In this document: positions 6,801 through 8,980 of the stretch, in pieces | How the letters are laid out: the number at the start of each line of letters is the position of its first letter | Position numbering within the stretch: the stretch's first letter is position 1 | Origin: CAYSHJ01 sp964589725 | GTDB lineage: Bacteria; Planctomycetota; Planctomycetia; Planctomycetales; Planctomycetaceae | Assembly (NCBI GenBank): GCA_964589725.1 | Contig: CAZPUJ010000007.1 | Location: 1-8,980, forward strand | DNA: 8,980 nt | Direction of reading: 5' to 3' | The notes under the pieces: generated by a model | The model's database searches: none | What the model saw: only the letters and a program-made list of their open reading frames with translations | Told to the model about the DNA's origin: nothing | Translations under genes and position numbers: made by a program

Positions 6801-7500
6801 GCGGCTCGATCAATCGCCTTTCCGGTTGGATTTGGACAATCAACAAGTTGTCGAACAAGTTCGCCTAACACCCGAACTGTGCGCCGGCTGGCTGAAGTTT
6901 GTCGCGCCGATCTTGGCCGATTCGACTCGCGTGGATGGCCGCTTTTCAATGAGTGTCACGGAAGGTTCGTTACCCGTGACCGATCCAGGTGCCGGAGCGG
7001 CTTCGGGACAATTCGGCATTCACAACTCTCAGCTCACGCCAGGTCCATTCGCGATGCAGATCATCACGCTGGTCGATCAAATCAAAGTGCTGACGAAGTC
7101 GGGTTCCGCCGGCGACCCAAACAAGCAACGAGTTTGGGTCACGCTGCCGGAACAACAAGTCCCGTTCCGCCTCGCCGACGGCCGCGTGCATCACCAAGGT
7201 CTGACGATGGTCACGAAAGAAGTGACGCTGAAAACTCGCGGCTCGGTCGGACTCGACGATTCGCTTGACCTGATCATCGACGTGCCTGTTCGCGACGAGT
7301 GGCTCAACTCGAACAAATACCTTGCCGGATTGCGAGGCAAAGCGTTGAGCATTCCGGTGCGAGGCACCCTGTCTCGCCCACAAATCGATAACCGCGTGTT
7401 CCAGCAACTCGCGCGAGAAGCGACGACCGGTGCTGTTGAAAATCTGCTCGACCAGCAATTGCAAAAAGGCTTGAACAAGCTGCTGCCGGGCAAAAAGTGA
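3820..7500 (+). CDS. AsmA/TamB-like membrane-anchored envelope protein
   Basis: A 1226-residue protein with the layout of AsmA-like proteins, a group tied to outer-membrane biogenesis and thought to shuttle lipids between membranes as long beta-groove proteins. Seen: a basic N-terminus (RRPRRLLR, 18-25); one transmembrane segment at about 26-49; then over 1100 residues of alternating polar/hydrophobic beta-type sequence, with no enzyme motif. The C-terminal region from about 1068 (LTPGPFAM, a repeated 'large strand then turn' pattern, LRGKALSIPVRGTLSRPQID) resembles the AsmA C-terminal domain. Two low-complexity stretches, about 207-254 (Ser/Asn/Asp) and 905-939 (Ala/Ser), look like disordered linkers. 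Two adjacent ATGs (3820 and 3823) are possible starts. GGAAG at 3811-3815 is 4 nt from the first and 7 nt from the second, so 3823 may be the true start. The protein should sit in the inner membrane with its bulk in the periplasm. The exact subfamily is uncertain. Confidence 0.75.
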   Translation: MMSDAAESRSESSTEVARRPRRLLRWFLRLSLFGLLVLAAGVWFAPQIVSHSSLRPKVIAWALDGQPVKVDFDASDWGWFKPVTAHDVSVLDAQGKPLVKAKEFHSQATLWELIRGWPKLGTFQIVEPVGNVVLRANGSNIEDLIATFPASSSDGPALEFLIEFVNSRIEFEHPAANRKSTLDGIDGKIEFGPSGLTRALAEMPSKSGGGKDDAGQLALYFGELLNDNSNTGGSNSSESDQPMDGVDLLESPSNIQQISATVGGRQLKLRVKEWRLDWLNPILARWHPGGEIAGLLNANFKAALTAHPAEKTERTKVAGRGEFSISNLLVAGLTGMKSDKLRLAEVTLRGQVKTDGRRVQLDDTELKSDIGEMTATGDMPLSGWSFTSPEQAFDKLSAETFRIDGQVDLAKLAALLPRTLAVRDGTKITGGSVKAVLLSQPKDGARRLSGKMEVASLSAIADGQKVDWNVPIEAIVSVRRDQNEFVFDRLTCRSDFLQADATGTLSNANFTATADLDKLHQNLNRFFDWGIDGLSGQLQAGGKIQQRHGGEVALSAKTQLTAFEVRQRGQSPWREQSLDIDLTSTGHLSDQQHAERIDSAELTVMSGGDRFRIKLLEPVDLTAKPANWRGEADLIGGLQSWQSRLQPLISFAGWQLAGQIVAHAEVDAGRQRINVSNFKAAIEQLDAKSTDYAIREPKLSLQMTGQYDVSAERWTSPSFDLVSQTATIHGRDIEATLKSDNLAAKGDTDFRVSLGNVSRWMLAGQVPPNYFLGGDAAGKLTFRQQAGTTVAKLDSQIQKAIVASKTGKPQPAWETVWQEESVRLTGEAAIDPAKQLLKLTDAKITADGLEVACSGTIDEWQAAPRLDLSGDLAYDWDRLMLRLGESVRQNIKLTGRDQRPFALRGSLPSATVASSRVPATAASLHAGRSATSASNDAALLALTGQAGLGWESASLYGLPLSTGNIGCKLQDGVGQLAMSDVSVLEGKVRLASQLRLDQSPFRLDLDNQQVVEQVRLTPELCAGWLKFVAPILADSTRVDGRFSMSVTEGSLPVTDPGAGAASGQFGIHNSQLTPGPFAMQIITLVDQIKVLTKSGSAGDPNKQRVWVTLPEQQVPFRLADGRVHHQGLTMVTKEVTLKTRGSVGLDDSLDLIIDVPVRDEWLNSNKYLAGLRGKALSIPVRGTLSRPQIDNRVFQQLAREATTGAVENLLDQQLQKGLNKLLPGKK

Positions 7501-7506
7501 TCCGGC

Positions 7507-8980
7507 CTACATGAACGGGTCGAGTACTCGTCCACCGTGCTGCGAACCGACGCCCTGGAAGAACGCATCGACCGCGATCGTTCGATGCCCTGCTTCGAGT
7601 GAGTCGCGCATCACGTCGAGCGTACTGTCGTGGTCGTAGCCGAGGAGATGCCCGATCTCGTGTGCGACGACCGACAGCAGATCCATGTGGCCATAAGCGG
7701 GGCTCGTTGCACTCGCGTCATGAGAGGTGCCGAATTCACGGTCGTCACGAAGTGTCCGGTCGATAAACCATCCGAAACCGGCAGCATCGCGATCGATCAA
7801 AATCGTATGCTCGAACGAAATCCCTAACGTCTGCCCGGGAAGGTCCGCAATGGCGAAGGTGACCGAGCCGGCCGCGGTGCGGATGGCATCGTGCATGTCG
7901 GCGGGAGCGATCGTCAGCCATCGCACCGTGGCTTCCCGGCCGATTCGCGCGAGTGCTGCGTCGGTGAGAGTTGAGCCGGTCTGCGCACTGCTCGTGACGG
8001 ACGCCGTCGAAGCGGCCATGAGCGGATTTCCCGATTCATACGTGATGGTGACTGTCGCGATGTTGCTCTGCTTCGAACCATCGGAGATGCGGTACGTGAA
8101 GCTGTCGCTGGTCGCACTGTCGTTGTTGTGGGCGTACGTGAACGTCCCGTTGGGGTTCAGGCTGAAGCCCGAGGCATGCGTCGGCCCAGCCAGCAAGACC
8201 GCCGAGAGCGCGTTGGTCTCCGGATCCGTGTCGTTGACCAGCACGCTGTCGTCGTTCGTTCCTCCCACCGTCCCGGTCGTATCGTTGGCGTTTAGCGTCG
8301 TTCCCCGATTCACCGAGTACGCGTTGCTATTGGCCGTCGGCGCGTCGTTCAAAGCCGTCACTGTGATCGTGCGGCCGGAACTGGCACTTTGGGTTCCGTC
8401 GTTCACCCAGAAGGTCACCGTGCGGTTGGCCGTGCTGGGGTTCTCGCTGGTGTTGACGTACGTCACCGACCGTAGCGCTGCCTGGTAATTGGCCACACTG
8501 GACGTCCCCATGAGCGTTAGCACGCCCGTCGCCGCGTTGTAAGATCCCGTAATCCCATTCTGGTTCACGAAGCCCAGCAGATCCTGCCCCGAGGCGAACC
8601 CGCCGGTGATCGACACTGTGGCCCCCACGTAATGCACGTTGTCCAGATCGGACGTCGTCAGTCCGGGACGGATCGCCGTCGCCGGGTCATTCTCCGTGTA
8701 CAAAAGCGCTGACGCCGACGGCGGAAGCGTTGGTGGGTCGTTGACTGCAATAACGCTGATTGTCCGGCCGCTACTGGCATCGAGCGCCCCATCGTTCACC
8801 GAGAAGGTGACCGTTCGGTTGACCCTGCTGGGGTTCTCACTGGTGTTGACGTACGTGACTGACCGCAGCGCCGCTTGGTAATTCGCCACGCTGGACGTTC
8901 CCGTGAGCGTCAGCACGCCCGTCGCCGCGTTGTAAGATCCAGTAATCCCATTCTGGTTCGCGAAGCCCAGCAGATCCTGC
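7507..8980 (-). CDS. C-terminal part of a large repeat protein with Ig/cadherin-like domains and a matrixin-like zinc protease motif
   Basis: The frame is open to the window edge, so the 490 visible residues are the C-terminal end of a longer protein. The GTG at 8916 is internal to a repeat and is not a start. With Q1 at 8979, there is a partial then a complete 131-residue beta-rich repeat (to about 210) with motifs such as QNGITGSYNAATG and VTYVNTSENPS. An Ig/cadherin-like domain follows at about 211-315 (NDTDPETNALSA, NGTFTY, DSFTYRISDG). A C-terminal domain follows at about 338-475. This domain carries HEIGHLLGYDH at 440-450, the zinc-binding HExxHxxGxxH of metzincins with catalytic Glu441, and Met457 at the spacing of the matrixin Met-turn. 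It is probably exported and cell-surface or extracellular. The signal peptide would be outside the window. Whether the protease domain is active on other proteins, acts on itself or is structural is unknown. Confidence 0.85.
   Translation of the reverse strand, partial: QDLLGFANQNGITGSYNAATGVLTLTGTSSVANYQAALRSVTYVNTSENPSRVNRTVTFSVNDGALDASSGRTISVIAVNDPPTLPPSASALLYTENDPATAIRPGLTTSDLDNVHYVGATVSITGGFASGQDLLGFVNQNGITGSYNAATGVLTLMGTSSVANYQAALRSVTYVNTSENPSTANRTVTFWVNDGTQSASSGRTITVTALNDAPTANSNAYSVNRGTTLNANDTTGTVGGTNDDSVLVNDTDPETNALSAVLLAGPTHASGFSLNPNGTFTYAHNNDSATSDSFTYRISDGSKQSNIATVTITYESGNPLMAASTASVTSSAQTGSTLTDAALARIGREATVRWLTIAPADMHDAIRTAAGSVTFAIADLPGQTLGISFEHTILIDRDAAGFGWFIDRTLRDDREFGTSHDASATSPAYGHMDLLSVVAHEIGHLLGYDHDSTLDVMRDSLEAGHRTIAVDAFFQGVGSQHGGRVLDPFM
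8401..8980. repeat. Tandem 393-bp coding repeat
   Basis: Bases 8401-8587 and 8794-8980 align without gaps at an offset of 393 bp (131 codons). By hand I count about 18 mismatches in 187 positions, roughly 90% identity. The mismatches are uneven: about 16 fall in the first 120 bases and only 2 in the last 67. The second copy runs into the window edge, so more copies may follow. The repeat encodes the beta-rich domain of the surface protein. Confidence 0.9.

Noticed and set aside
7485..7506. GCCGG and CCGGC as a terminator hairpin between the convergent genes
   Set aside because: A 5-bp stem with a 12-nt loop and no following T-run on either strand is too weak to call.
7727..8488. A 253-codon plus-strand open frame opposite the repeat protein
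   Set aside because: The minus strand carries clear repeats and the zinc motif in one frame. The plus-strand frame repeats only because the DNA underneath repeats.
8914..8916. GTG as the start of the repeat protein
   Set aside because: The frame continues upstream through sequence matching the next repeat unit, so this GTG is an internal valine.

Overview
The window looks like a chromosomal segment of a moderately GC-rich bacterium, most likely a member of the Planctomycetota. This is inferred from the style of the proteins, not from a marker gene. A very long repeat protein ends in a matrixin-like HExxHxxGxxH domain, a 1226-residue AsmA-like protein is present, and the penicillin-acylase-type hydrolase has an unusual N-terminal extension. 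No rRNA, tRNA, CRISPR array, integrase or transposase gene is visible.

Layout. Positions 1-3397 hold a leftward run of genes, read from right to left: a secreted DUF1028 protein (start 3397), then after 7 bp a penicillin acylase family hydrolase (2577 to 55), then after 18 bp the probable first 12 codons of another gene that leaves the window at base 1. The spacing suggests one operon. Positions 3398-3819 form a divergent intergenic region with no recognisable gene. A rightward gene at 3820-7500 encodes a large membrane-anchored AsmA/TamB-like protein. It converges, with a 6-bp gap, on a leftward gene (7507 to beyond 8980) for the C-terminal part of a large surface or secreted protein with 131-residue repeats, an Ig/cadherin-like domain and a zinc-protease-like domain.

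The most interesting structure lies inside the penicillin acylase gene. Two short elements (832-881 and 1746-1806) each consist of two perfect hairpins (8-bp stem, 4-nt loop) in inverted orientation. Each hairpin is preceded by GTAG (once GCAG) at its outer end. This is the architecture of REP/BIME elements mobilised by RAYT (TnpA-REP) transposases. The two elements differ in sequence. Within each, the two hairpins differ only by compensated base pairs and share the same loop. Both are read in frame, and one lies in the linker just before the autocatalytic serine, a segment that penicillin acylases normally remove during maturation.

How the genes might work together: the DUF1028 protein and the acylase both belong to N-terminal-nucleophile-hydrolase-type families and could act on related amide substrates, one exported and one apparently cytoplasmic. 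The AsmA-like and protease/repeat proteins are cell-envelope or exported proteins with no obvious link to that operon.
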